DNA of 64,000 nt from Eucalyptus grandis (GCF_016545825.1 NC_052618.1:38262196-38326195), one strand, 5' to 3'. Counted from the stretch's first letter, positions 10,326 to 21,599 are shown. Made by a program: numbers and translations. The notes: generated from the sequence alone by a model not told the origin.

Positions 10326-10850
10326 TGAATTGGTTAGATGCTCAAGGAGCTCTCAATACATTATTTTAACTTGTCGGCATAAAAAATGAAAAATTGTATG
10401 ATTCTATCATGTTCAATTTAGTCAAATCTAATCAGCAACATTCATTAGCCTCTATATTTGCATGAGGTCGGTGAAAATATTTACATTTATTTGGTGAATA
10501 CAAAGTCAACCTACCTAGCGTGAAACATTGGAGATAGGTCAAATATGTGATAGGTCAAGCATTGTGATTCTAGGTATTTTTTGTCACGTTGATGGTTTAG
10601 ATTTTAAAAGGGTGTGGTGTACATGTTGAATATGTAACAGTTTTGGTATATCTTGATCATAGAATTTGAAGCTTTTTGTTTCTTGGTCCTTGATGGAATC
10701 GGTTCATGTTAATTAATATAAAGTCAGTTAGGGGGAGAAAAAAACAGCCAATGGATACTTCATTCAATAACGAGAAAGATCCCTCTCCTGATGCTGACTA
10801 ATGAGGGCCGGTCCATCTTTGGTGTACTCAGTGACAATTTTGTTTTTTCT

Positions 10851-11739
10851 TTTTTTGTTTTTTGTTTTTCCATCTAGTAGATTCATCCTCTTACTCTTTT
10901 GTTAATCAGAGAGGTCTCTAATTTTGGAGATTTTGCCTGAACAAATCATGTACTCATTATGGTGATCTTTATGGAATCATGTCCTTGTCTGCATGACTAG
11001 GAGAGTATTGTGTAAGCTCACCGCGTCATCTTTCTTTTGACTAGCAAAGCATGACGTCTTTCGGTCACAGAATTAAGTAAATGCTTAATAGCAATATGGT
11101 TTTATTGCCCAGATTGCTGCACATTGAAATCTGCATGCTCTTTGGTAGTTGATGTGTAACATACTACAATTTAAGAATTAAAAGAAAATATCTCATGCAA
11201 CTCCTCACTTGTTTTCTGCACAGAAAGTTTACCGATTTCCCGGGGGCAAACAAATATCACAACCTGGATTTAGGCCTAGCTATTATCCGAGCACATAGTG
11301 TAGTTAAGAACAGCTCTCATCCCCAGACGGCTATGATCTTCACTTGCTTGTTTGAAAAGTTTAAACATGTCGAGCTCAAACCTAATTAATTCCACCTGCC
11401 CCAACCCCGATTGACATTTGCAAAGCATTCGATGAAGCCAAAGTGAAATTGAATACATTCATCGCCGGAGACTTCTGACGAAACTTGCAAAGATTAAACA
11501 CATGCAGGGAAGATCGGGTGACTCGTATTCTTGCGCTGAGTTGTTGTGTTGATCACTTGCTAGTGGGCACAGAAACCATCAGCACCATAGAGCTTTAACC
11601 TTTCCTATACAGATCAAAGGAAATTAACAAAGATGGTTTAAAGGATATGGGTAAAAGATGAACAAAACAAAGCCACACCTGCGACAACTTACATAAAACA
11701 GAAGTAAACTCACGAAGCTTTTGCATAAAGATGCGTGCC
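10851..11739. other. Unrecognised intergenic sequence
   Basis: No convincing gene. Short open frames here have no recognisable motif. The part next to 11740 may contain further introns or exons of the ILP1 fragment, but I could not match them. Confidence 0.35.
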
Positions 11740-12910
11740 CACCAGCGGCAGACATAGAGTGAGAAGACAAATTCTCATCAGTCTTTGCCAAAGATGAAAT
11801 GGTTTTGCTATGTGATTTCTGACAGAAATCAAAAGAATCATATACATAATTAGGTCATCTAACTTCAAGGAGAAAAGTGTTTTCTTCATACATCAGGCCA
11901 AATAATGGATTGCCTCTATTGAGAAGACAATGGATCTGATTAAACATTATTGGAAGAAAAGGGAACAAAACAAAACACATTACCTCCAGACTCCTAGCAT
12001 AATCGCACAAAGCTTTCATAGCAAGCTCAGCTCACTGTGGAAGCGACCTAAAATCCAACGCCTGCCCAACAACCATCGCCCCTTCTATGCTTGGAGGAGG
12101 AGGGCCAACTGCCCCGATGCTTGGTGCAAGACCATAAGCCACTGCAGGAGGTGTATAAAACTTTTGTGGCTGCTGCACATTAAGCAGGAATGGTACTACC
12201 GTTACCGGTAATAAATACTTACCTCGTAGTTCCATCATCCATTCTCTTCCCTAATCCCTTCCTAAATTGCTCCTCCTCCCCTATCTTATCTTCATCGTCC
12301 TCAAGCTCAGTCTGTTTTCTCAACGGCACATCCACTGCCCTGTCGTCAAAACTCTCGAAAACACCTTTCTTTCCACCCTTAATCTTACCTTTGAACATGG
12401 CGATTCGCCCCTGAAGCTCCGGCTCCTCATCGCTCAAGCCCTCAACCGTGCCATGATTACACCCTCCATCCAGCGAAGTGTAGTTCGGCGCAGCTGCCTG
12501 CGATTGCCTCAGTTGTTCTCTCTCCGCCCTTATTGCATTTATCATTGCCTGTTTGGGAAACAACAACCTGGATGAATCCTACCCCTTCGTAATTCTGATC
12601 GCAGCCAACTCTCTTTGCATCATCTCTATACGAGCCTTCCGTTTTCTCCTCATATGCCTTTCCCTTTTCACCCTCTTCCTCGTTAGAGCTCAATTCATCC
12701 ACTTGCCTCAGTGTTTGTTCGATCGTGGCATTGCGTTTCATGAGACCCTTCAAAACAACGAAGAATTCGTGTTTGGGGACGGGCTTGGACTTTGATCCCA
12801 CAGCATAACGAGAGTTGCTCGATGAAGCAAGGGTCCTCTTGTTTTTTTGGAGCTTGCGTGGGGCTTCTTTGGTGTAAGTGCGAGCTTGAGGAAGGACATT
12901 CAAAGGCGAA
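11740..12910 (-). pseudogene. Partial ILP1 (GCFC-type) gene fragment
   Basis: Minus-strand pieces match the N-terminal half of plant INCREASED LEVEL OF POLYPLOIDY1, a nuclear GC-rich-sequence DNA-binding-factor-like/spliceosome-associated protein. In order: KNKRTLASSSNSRYAVGSK, EFFVVLKGLMK, MINAIRAEREQLRQ, GLSDEEPELQGRIAMFKGK, EEQFRKGLGKRMDDG, then after a frame change VAYGLAPSIGAV with PPPPSIEGAM, then SKTISSLAKTDENLSSHSM, then FMQKLREFTSVLCK in another frame followed by gtaag. Frame changes between pieces and intron-like gaps indicate an unprocessed, decayed DNA copy. It lies next to a TIR element at 13015. ILP1 is about 900 residues; only the first half is represented. Confidence 0.75.
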
Positions 12911-13014
12911 GCATTGGCGGACGAATAATATTGCTCCTATATTAAACCAGGAAAGAAGATATCACCATCATGGACAGAAATTAAAGCACAAATATGAGCA
13001 TCTTACGACGTTAA

Positions 13015-14124
13015 GGGCGCGTTTGGTAACGATTCTGTTCCCCTGAGCTGATTCCGATCGAACGATTCTTTTGATTCTGTTCCTGAACCGATTCTAAGCA
13101 TTTTAAATCGTTTGGTAACTGTCCAAAATTTCTGATTCTGGAATAGAATTGCGTTTGGTACCGTATTCATTAATTTTGTTCCAAATCAATTTCTTTTAAT
13201 TTTTAAATATTTTTTTTTTACTTTTTTCCTTTGTTTTCTTTTCTTTTTTTCATTTTTTCATTTTTTTTTTTCATTTTCCTTTTTTTCTTTTTTTCCTTTT
13301 TCTTTTCTTTTTCTCACCTTCTTCTTCTTCTTCGGCCGACCTCACCGGAGCATCGCCGCCCTCGGCGAGGCCGGCCCTCGTCGGCCGAGCCTCGCCGCAG
13401 CCCTCGCGGCCGACGGCGAGGCTCGCCTAGCCCCGCCGAGGCTCGACCGAGCCGGATCTGGGCGAGGCCGAGCCCGCCGGTGGCCGGCCGACCTCGTCGG
13501 GGTTGGGCGAGGCTCACAAGCCACCGGCGGGCCGGGCGAGCCTCGCCCGGCCACCGGTGGGGCCGGGCGTCGCGAGGCTCGCCTAGCCCCCGCCCGGGCC
13601 CCCCGCAAGGCTTGGCCTCGCCCGGATCCGGCAAGGCCGAGCCTCGCCGGTGGCCGGGCGGGCCTCGCCCCGCCCGGCGAGGCCTCGCCTAGCCCCCGGC
13701 GAGGCCCGCCCGGCCACCGGTGAGGCTCGGCCTCGCCGATCTGGGAGGCCGAGCCTCGCCGTGGCTGGGCAAGCCTCCGGCGAGCTCGCCGGACCTCGCC
13801 CGGTCCGGTGAGCCTCCGGCGAGCTCGCCGGACCGGGCGGGCGGTCGCGGCCGGCGGTGGACGGCGGATGGCGGACGGTGGCGGGCGGCAAGTGGCGGCG
13901 GTCGTGAGATGGCCGAAGGGAAGAAGAAAATTTATTGATTTTGATTCTCAAATTCGTTCCTAGGAACAAGAATCAATTTTTTTATTCTTGATTACTTTCC
14001 CAACTGTTCGGAACAAATTTGTTCCCTAACAAAAATTTTACCAAACGCGATTCTAGGCCGAAACCCGATTCCGAGAACAAAGAATCAGAATTTGGCACTA
14101 TTTGGATGGTTACCAAACAAGCCC
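13015..14124. mobile_element. Tourist/Harbinger-like TIR element with GC-rich core
   Basis: Terminal inverted repeats GGGCGCGTTTGGTAAC (left) and GGGCTTGTTTGGTAAC (complement of the right end) are flanked by TAA on both sides (13012-13014 and 14125-14127). Subterminal parts are AT-rich and also roughly inverted (gattctgttcc / gaacaaagaatc). The core, about 13330-13900, is extremely GC-rich and made of imperfect CGGCGAGGC/GCCTCGCC words. It is open in several frames on both strands only because stops are rare at this composition. No transposase is seen; the element is non-autonomous. Confidence 0.72.
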
Positions 14125-14731
14125 TAAGTGTCACTCATGTCGAAAACTAATTTTGGCTTTCAGTTTCATAAAAAAGACAAATCACTCATAAAACTACTCA
14201 ATCTCAAAATGGAGAGAAAATGTGGGAATGAACTTAAAATATTATATCAGCTATTGAAAATGAAGGCTCAATCCTTAAAGAAATGGAGGTACAAATAGCA
14301 GCTAAAACAATTCTCATCCTATCCCGGATGTGAATCACCCAGGAGGGGTTAAAACTAGAGTTGCACAATGATGATATGCGCGACATTCTCTCCCCCCCGG
14401 TCCCAAAAGACTGAGCGGAATTGGAGCTCGAGCTAAGCTGCAAACTACTACGAAACCTCCAGAAACGATGTAATAGGTGGAACCCCACAACGGCTATCGA
14501 CAGAGAAGAAAGAGTGCACAAGAATTCAATGCACACTAAACGAAACAAATCAAATAACGCAAATGAATGCAACTCATTTGCGTGGGTAGGGAAATGAAAT
14601 TCTCTTCTTCTTTTCCATTTTCTCAGGAAATACATTTTGAAAAAAATTCATTATGGATATCACATCCACATCGCCATTGCCATCGCCATCGCCATCCATA
14701 GCACATAACATACACATATGTATATCAATTT
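14125..14731 (-). other. 3' flank of SCL8 copy B
   Basis: From about 14430 it matches the 3' flanks of copies A and C (gctgcaaactactacg, then CATCGCCATCG triplets). The part before 14430 is unrecognised. Confidence 0.5.
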
Positions 14732-14873
14732 GGTTAATGCCAAGCAGATGCGACGGTGAGACTTCGGCCGCACCAGCCGAAGCAAACCACACCATTCTCT
14801 TCGGTTAATGCCAAGCAGATGTGACGGTGAGAGTTCGGCTGCACCAGCCGAAGCAAACCACACCATTCTCTTC
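14732..14873 (-). repeat. 71-bp tandem duplication at the SCL8-B stop codon
   Basis: ggttaatgccaagcagatg starts at 14732 and again at 14803. Each copy encodes the end of the GRAS SAW motif (ENGVVCFGW..R.LTV.SAWH stop). The upstream copy supplies the present C-terminus; the downstream copy is a spare SAW end placed after the stop. Confidence 0.85.
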
Positions 14874-16323
14874 TGTCACCGTGAATCTCGGGTCCCAGGC
14901 CCACTCCAAACGGGGGAACGACGCCGTCAATGAGTCGGCCACGTGTCGACCTAGTGGCTTCAACTGGAACCCAGCCATCCCCATGCGGGCCCTCCACTCC
15001 CCGAACACCTCGCATCTTTCAACCCTGTCCCTACCTTCGCAAGCAACCGAGTTCCCCAATTTTCGCCTTAGCCCCTCCTCTGCCCACACTCGCTCCAGCG
15101 GGCGACGCACCACCCCAGACTCGATCGACTCGAGCAGCGCCCTGTAGTACGCCAGCGCCTCCCCCACGCGCGTCGTGAATGGCACCGTGTTCCCGTTCAT
15201 CTCCTGCTCCACCAGCGTCACCACCCGCGGCGCCAGACCCTTCACACGCTGGAGGAGCTCGTCGCCCGTGTTCTCCACGGACACGCTCTCGTCCGGCATT
15301 CTGTACAGCTTGAACGCCAAGTTCATCGCCAGCACCTCGTCAGGCTCGCAGCCCAGCGAGTCGCGGCTCAACTCGCTCAGCTTCTGCCTCACGATGTTAA
15401 ATACTAACCTAAATCCCCTACGGGCCTCGAGATCGCTCAGTCCATCCCGAAGCATCCTCAGCCTCTTCTCACGGTAGAGGCTGTCTGCGAGCGTCGTGAT
15501 CTTGAGGGTGAATTGATTGCCCGCCTGACTCATGGACAGCCTGTCAAGGAGATTGTTGTACTGTCCTTCCCAACCAATATCGAAATCAATTACATGGAGC
15601 CTGTTAGTGGAGGGTTGCTCCGATGCAGCTTCCAAAATCGCGTTATTGGCAGCCATGAAACCGAGCCAGAAACAAGGAGACAGTTCGTAAAGTGACCGAG
15701 CCGAGCATACATGTTCCTCGGTGAACAACTCCGCCACGGGAGGGGGTAATCGACTGGGCTCACGCGCGATTTAAGCGCAGACAACATGTATCCCATCAAT
15801 TTCTGCTTTGAATTACTCATGGGGTTCGGCACGGCAGACAAGCGTCTCATGATCTCCGAAGCCACGTCTACTCTGCCCTCGTATATCGCCGTCGCAGCCT
15901 CCAGTAGCGACTGCTCACACAAGATGGATAACGGTGACCTCTGGACGGGGGGCTTGACGATCTCCACCGGAGACCTCTGGAGTCTCCGGACGCGGGTCTT
16001 GGCGCTCTTTACCGGAGGCCTCTGGACCGAAGACTTGACGCTCTCACTTCCTTTGGAGACCTCGGAACTGACAAAGGCGTTGCTCGGGACCTGGAAGACC
16101 TCATAGGACTCAGCCCCGCTCGATAGGGATTGGCTGTTGCTGCTGAACGACCCGAGGACGTTGACGACCAGATCTCCCGCAAAAAAGGGCTGCCGTGGGT
16201 CATGCCAGTTTGAGAGTGAGCGTCGAAGGCATCTCTGAGCTTCTTGGGATTTTGGCCACAGAGTTCCTGGATCGCGCGCTTGCTGCTGGAGGAGAGTTTC
16301 TTAGGCCATGCGGAACGCTCCAT
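14805..16323 (-). pseudogene. SCL8-like GRAS gene, copy B (two frameshifts)
   Basis: It starts MERSAWPKKLSSSSKRAIQEL and aligns throughout with copies A and C. After HSQTG a single base is missing compared with A (near 16203), shifting the frame. A second base is missing in a G-run near 15747 (about residue 190 of the family), after which the remaining 310 codons (VIDFDIGWEGQY, PFYRE-like and SAW motifs) read in one frame to SAWH. Between the lesions, the proline-rich repeat region (about 15950-16055) is expanded to at least three units, against two in A and one in C. The downstream frame alone could encode a GRAS domain lacking most of the first leucine-rich region, but I consider the gene dead. 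Confidence 0.85.
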
Positions 16324-18100
16324 TGATGAGAGAGGTCTTGTGCTTTGCTTTTGTGATGAGGGAGGAAAGTTAAGAAAGAGAGTGAGAGAGAGTGGCTTTT
16401 TGACAGACAAAAGAGCTCAGGGTCATGTGTGAAAGAGGGAAGGAAGAAGCGCATGGAGGTGGTGCGAAGGTTCCATGTCTTGCGGGATCTAGGCAAGTTA
16501 CGAGCAGCTAGGTCGATCGCAAATGATGTTATGATACATAGTAAATTCCTTTTTTAGAAAAAAATGAACATCTTGTTTTATTAGTATTGTTATTGGGCCA
16601 AATTTTAGAGAAGAATTTAAAGTGAAAGCATCTCTCAAGAAAAAAAAAGGAAAGATTTGAAATTGACCTTATCTCAAATAATAATTTAGAGTGACAAATT
16701 TAATCTCAAACAAAGTACCAAATTTACTGGTGAAATCTTAATGTAACTAACGGCATTTTCGTTCAAAATCCTTTTTTTTTTTTATTTCTTTTTCTTTCTC
16801 AAGAATAACTGTATTACACGGGTATCAATATGGGGTTTTTGGCGATGTCCAAAATTTAATTTGAAGTAAAATTGTCATAACTGTATTACGTGTGCATTCG
16901 TATGTTTGGACCAATTTGTGAATTTCCGAGAGAGAGACCACATCTTTAATAAGGGGTGGTTAGCTCATTCTCTTTTGAAGATGGAGGTTTCTAAGGAACA
17001 ACCGGTAAAATCAAGATGCTCCATGCTCATGAAATACTCGGGGAATTGTCCTCCGGCAAAGAGAATGCACAGAAATATCCCTTGATCTTCCTCTTGTGTG
17101 AGGTGATCCTAGTACATGAGGAGAGATGAACATACATTCAAACATTGGCTGAATATGATAATTCCAAACATCACCATCATAACAAGTAGACACTGCAAGT
17201 TATATAGACATAGCAAGATTTAAAGATAAAAATAAAATGAAGAATCTATTAATCCATGAATCATAATTGCTAGGTTCAACCTTAAAATGCATGTTGAAAT
17301 TCGCATAAATTACGTGTAACAAAAACAACATATGGTGATGAAAATTGGAGTCTTGTTTTTGGGTAATATTAGCAAAAGGAAAAAAGAAAGAAGAAAAGAC
17401 AAAAACTAAAAAACACCCCTTTTATATATTTTGAGTAAATTTGGCCCTGCATATATTGTTTCCCTCATTTGCGGCTTTGCGTCTACCCAACAGACTGTGG
17501 CTGCAAGGAGCGGTGGCAAGGGAAAAGGTGGTTGCTTTCCTTGATGAGCCGCCGTAGCCACCTCCGCCAGTGGCCTCGCTGGATGGGAATATAATGGGGA
17601 ATGTTGGGTTGGAAGACAATGGAGGGGGGAGGGTCGAAGCGGAGATGGACGGGAAGGATTGCCGGGTGCTCACTGAGAAGGTTATCGAGCTCGAAAGCTT
17701 AGGTGAATTCGATAGATATTGTTGCTTATGACTTATTGTCTTTTTAACCATTTTCGAAGGCTTGGAGTAGTTAGTTTACCTCAGCTGAATGGGTTCTTGG
17801 ATATCAGTTGTGCTAGAATGGTTAGCTTTTGTTGCATTTGACCGAATGCAGCACCTTGTGTCCATAGTTGAGAGAGAGGGAGGGAGGGAGGGAGTGTTTG
17901 TTTAAGGAATAGGATAAATATTTTTCGAGATAAAACGGGCATACTGTGTTTTGACGCCATGCTTGTTCCTTAGAGTGTATGAGCTGTTATGGGTTGGTAG
18001 TTGCTTCTTGCAGTAGCATTATAATGTTCCATGCACCTGTTTGCTGGATGGAAATTTTGTCATGTGTAATTTACCAACCCAAGTAAACAGAGCACGAGTA
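16324..18100. other. Intergenic between SCL8-B and TMEM87-like fragment
   Basis: The first 200 bp are the GA-rich leader/promoter side of SCL8-B, resembling the upstream parts of C and of the 48 kb fragment. The rest has no recognised gene. A plus-strand frame around 17570-17720 (EAEMDGKDCRVLTEKVIEL) looks protein-like, but I cannot place it. A GGGA repeat lies near 17876-17893. Confidence 0.35.
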
Positions 18101-18620
18101 CCTGAAGCTGCTCCAGAGTTTTGGATAATGATTAAAAGATCCATAATATAAAGCAAGCATCCAGCAATGTAACGGGTAAGACCAGAAACAATGCTGTCTT
18201 TCCAGAGAAGTCATTGATATTCCCAAGATGTTCAACGAGTTCATACGACTCGGATGCAACTACATATGCTCCACCAAAAAGAAGCACTCTTGAGGTTATG
18301 CCCCCAAGGATAGGTCTCACCACTCCATAACCATTGACACTACCAATAAGAGAAGTCTCGAGAGTGTTTTCTTTACTGCAGTAAAAGTGAGCCCACATCG
18401 TTATGCCCATCGGTCTTCTTCCAGTGGAGTTTTAGTTGGAATATTCGAAGTACCAGAGAGACGATTCACACATTCCAAGAGCAATAACTGCAGTTATGTG
18501 GTAATGCAACTGTATGACATCCTTCCAGTGTTGAACGAACTTCAAAAACCATATAAGTCCAAGTCCAAGGTAAGCCAATGACATTAAACCAAACACTACC
18601 ATCAAAGGACCCATTTTTCG
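18101..18620 (-). pseudogene. TMEM87-like protein, membrane-domain fragment
   Basis: Minus-strand translation gives GPLMVVFGLMSLAYLGLGL, then HYHITAVIALGMCESSLWYF, then NGYGVVRPILGGITSRVLL, VELVEHLGNINDFSGKT-type sequence (here YELVEHLGNINDFSGK) and LLDACFILWIF, all in one frame. Two in-frame stops interrupt it (near 18432 and 18132). These are consecutive transmembrane helices of the lung seven-transmembrane receptor/TMEM87 family, i.e. the part missing from the isolated exon-1 copies. It ends LEQLQ at a GT. No N-terminal exon lies upstream; SCL8 copy C does. Whether the lack of introns over about 170 codons means a processed copy or one large exon is undecided. Confidence 0.75.
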
Positions 18621-19036
18621 TCTCTTTCTTTGTCAACTTCAATTTGTTAAAGATGGCTAATCAATGCTTGAAAACCATCTTGGACTTTTCTTTTCTTTCT
18701 TTTTGACCAACGTGTGCCCTCCTTCTTGAAGACTCCACCATCTACTTGCAGGCTCATCTTTCTCTAGAGCTCTGTATTCTTCTTGCAGCTTCTTCACGCT
18801 TGCGGCATATTAGGTGTTGACTCCAACACACTCCCCCCCCCCCCCCAACAACAGAAAGAGTGCCCACAAGAATTCGATAGACACCAAACGAAACAAATAG
18901 AATAACGCAGGAAATGAATGCAACGCACCGGAATGTTTTTCCCTCAACTCCAGACATTCTCTTTTTATTACTCGATTGCTTGGGTAGGAGGAATGGGATT
19001 ATCTTCTTCTTTTCCCATCTTTTCAGGAAATACACC

Positions 19037-20560
19037 TTAAAAACAATGCATTATAGATATCACATCGCCATCACCATCGCCATCGCCATCCCCATTCGTA
19101 GCACATAACATACACATTCGTATATCAATTTGACAAACGCCAAGCAGATGTAACGGTGAGAGTTCGGCCGCGCCAGCCGAAGCGAACCACCCCATTCTCT
19201 CCTTCATCGTAAATCCCGGGTTATAGGGCCAACGGAGCCATACCTTCAATGATTCGGCCACGTGTCCACCCAGTGGCTTCAACTGGAACCCAGCCATCCC
19301 CATGCGGGCCCTCCACTTCCTGAAAACCTCGCATCTTTCAACCCTGTCCCTACCTTCGCAAGCAATCGAGTTCCCCAATTTCCGACTCAGCCCCTCCTCC
19401 ACCCTCGCTTGCTTCAAGTCGTCCCTCGGCACTGTAGATTCGATCGACTCGAGCAGCGCCCCGTAGTACGCCAGCGCCTCCCCCACGCGCGTTGTGAATG
19501 GTGCTGCGTTCCCGTTCATCTCCTGCTCCACCAGCGTCACCACCCGCGGTGCCAGAGCCTTCACGCGCCGAAGGAGCTTGTCAGGCGTGTTATCCACGGA
19601 CACGCCCGTGTCCGGCATTCTGTACAGCTTGAACGCCAAGTTCACCGCCAGCACCTCGTCGGGCTCGCAGCCCAGTGAGTCGCGGCTCAACTCGCTCAGC
19701 TTCTGGCTCACGATGTTGAATACTAACCTAACTCCCTTTTTCGTCGCGAGTTCGCTCAGTCGGTCCCCAATCATCCTGAGCCTCTCCTCACCGTTGATGC
19801 TATCTGCGAGCGTCGTGATCTTGAGGGTGGATTGATTGCCCGCCTGACGCATGGACAACGGGTAAAGGAGATCGATGTACTGTCCGTCCCCACCAATATC
19901 AAAATCAATAACATGGAGCTTGTTAGTGGAGGGTTGCTCCGATGCAGCTGCCACAATCGCGAAATTGGCAGCGATGAAACTGAGCTTGAAACAAAGAGAC
20001 AGTTCGTAAAGTGACTGAGCCGACAACACATGGTCCATGGTGAACAACTCAGCCACGGGAGGGGGGTTATCGATGGGGCTCATGCGCGATTTAAGCGCAG
20101 ACAACATGTATCCCATCAATTTCTGCTTTGAATTACTCATGGGGTTCGGCACCGCAGACAAGCGCCTCAGGATCTCCGAAGCCACGTCTACTCTGCCCTC
20201 GTATATCGCCGTCGCAGCCTCCACTAGGGACTGCTCCCACAAGATGGATGCCGGAGACATCTGGATGTGGTTCTTGATGCTCTCGCTTTTCTCAGAGACC
20301 TCGGACATGACACAGGCGTTGCTCGGGACCTGCAAGACCTCATAGGACTCAGCCCCGCTCGATAAGGATTGGGTGTTGCTGAACGACCCGAGGACGCTGA
20401 CGTTCAGATCTTCGGCAAACAAGGGCTGCCGTGGGTTATCGCCAGTTTGAGAGTGAGCGTCGAAGAAATCTCTGAGCTTCTTGGGATTTTGGCCACAGAG
20501 TTCCTGGATCGCGCGCTTGCGGCTGGAGGAGAGGTTCTTAGGCCAAGCGGAACGCTCCAT
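19037..20560 (-). pseudogene. SCL8-like GRAS gene, copy C (C-terminal frameshift)
   Basis: Open for 507 codons from MERSAWPKNL, with the usual order: single ESIKNHIQMSP repeat unit, leucine-rich region, LHVIDFDIGGDGQY, second leucine-rich region, VGEALAYYGALLESIES and RVERCEVFRKWRARMGMAGF. Near 19205 one base is missing relative to A, so instead of ENGVVCFGW..TLTV.SAW the protein continues in another frame and ends in a low-complexity GDGDGDGDVISIMHCF read from 3' UTR triplets. The SAW motif, needed in GRAS proteins, is therefore lost. VIDFDIGG also departs from the IGWEGQ of A and B. It could be expressed as a variant protein; I lean to pseudogene. Confidence 0.75.
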
Positions 20561-20641
20561 TGATGAGAGAGGTCTTGTGCTGTGAATGAAAGTGAAGAGA
20601 GAGAGGGACAGACATGAATTGAAGAGGCTGAGTGTGTGTGT

Positions 20642-20672
<31 letters not shown>

Positions 20673-21599
20673 GCTCATTATCCATTGTCATTGGTAGGAG
20701 GCAAGGAAGATGAGTGGCAGAGGGTGCGAAAATTCCATGTCTTGCGGACCCAGCCATGCCCACGCGCGGCGCGTACGAGTTATAGTCGATATCATGATAC
20801 GTAGCAAATTCTTTTCTAGAAAAAAAATGAATATCTTGTGTTATTAGTATTATTATTGTTGTAATTGTCATCATATATCGATGGGAGTGATAATTGTTTT
20901 TTTTTTTTTTTGGTATTCTCTCAAATGTCATATTATGCATGTGACTCAAAATTATAGTCGCGAAGCCTAAGGAAATTATTATTTCATATTTATTATTCTG
21001 TTATATTAATATTATTAATATTATTAGAAACGGCTGAAATATAACTAAGCAATTTCCCATAATCTTCATGATTCCTCATATCTTTTAAAATTGTACATTA
21101 TCTCCATTTGGTTTGATTGTGCCTATTTTTTTTTTTTTTATCTTGATTAATTGTAATTGATGTTACAATATCATATTAGTTTAAATAGTCATCTTGTAAG
21201 GGTTATAAAGAGGCTAATGAAACGAACCCAAGTACATATTCTCATTTGAGGGTAATAATCTCACCCAAACCAGCCCCTTTCCTTGGAACACTAGCTAAGC
21301 AGCTCGACTGATCTACTTCTCCAACAAACTCCCTCCAGTCAAAACCATCTCAGCCTTTCTTATCATCAACTCACGCCAAACCAAATGATTCCCTAGAAGA
21401 TCGTTCACTAGAGATGCTTGGGTTTGTTAAGGGAACCTCTGCAGCCATCGTGTAACGAGAAAAAAAGAAATGGGCTAGCAGAGAGTCAACTCGGAAATAT
21501 TGTCGAAAAGTTGACAGGGGCAGCGTGTGGTGGAGGGGAACCTAAGGCGATGAAACAATGCCAAGTAGACTTGTTAACTAAAACTAAAAGCAGATGGAA
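20561..21599. other. Upstream region of SCL8-C
   Basis: It contains a GA/GT-rich leader (about 20600-20680) and sequence from about 20815 to 21060 that matches 48820-48836 joined to 49422-49600 upstream of the head fragments, which provides an empty site for the element at 48837-49421. A T-tract with ggta near 20895-20917 is absent at 49.46 kb and may be another small insertion. No gene is recognised from 21060 to 21600. Confidence 0.5.

Larger units (their letters stand above)
8087..10850. repeat. Duplicated block, copy B
   Basis: It aligns with 584-3710 from the TMEM87-like exon through the AT-rich spacer to a T-rich tract near 10850, where similarity ends. Differences from A: it has the SINE at 9276-9419; it lacks the two micro-insertions of A; it lacks about 500 bp containing the LINE remnant (junction near 10585); and it has a local duplication of cactacacttgcacattctt near 9865-9925. 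Confidence 0.8.

Noticed and set aside
13231..13969. Long open frames on both strands in the GC-rich core (up to 153 codons)
   Set aside because: Stops are rare at this composition; frames overlap on both strands, are low-complexity R/P/G-rich, and lie inside a TIR element.
20880..20920. Another micro-insertion (T-tract + ggt) in the SCL8-C promoter
   Set aside because: Absent from the paralogue at 49.46 kb, but I could not find a target duplication longer than three bases, so it may be simple tract expansion.
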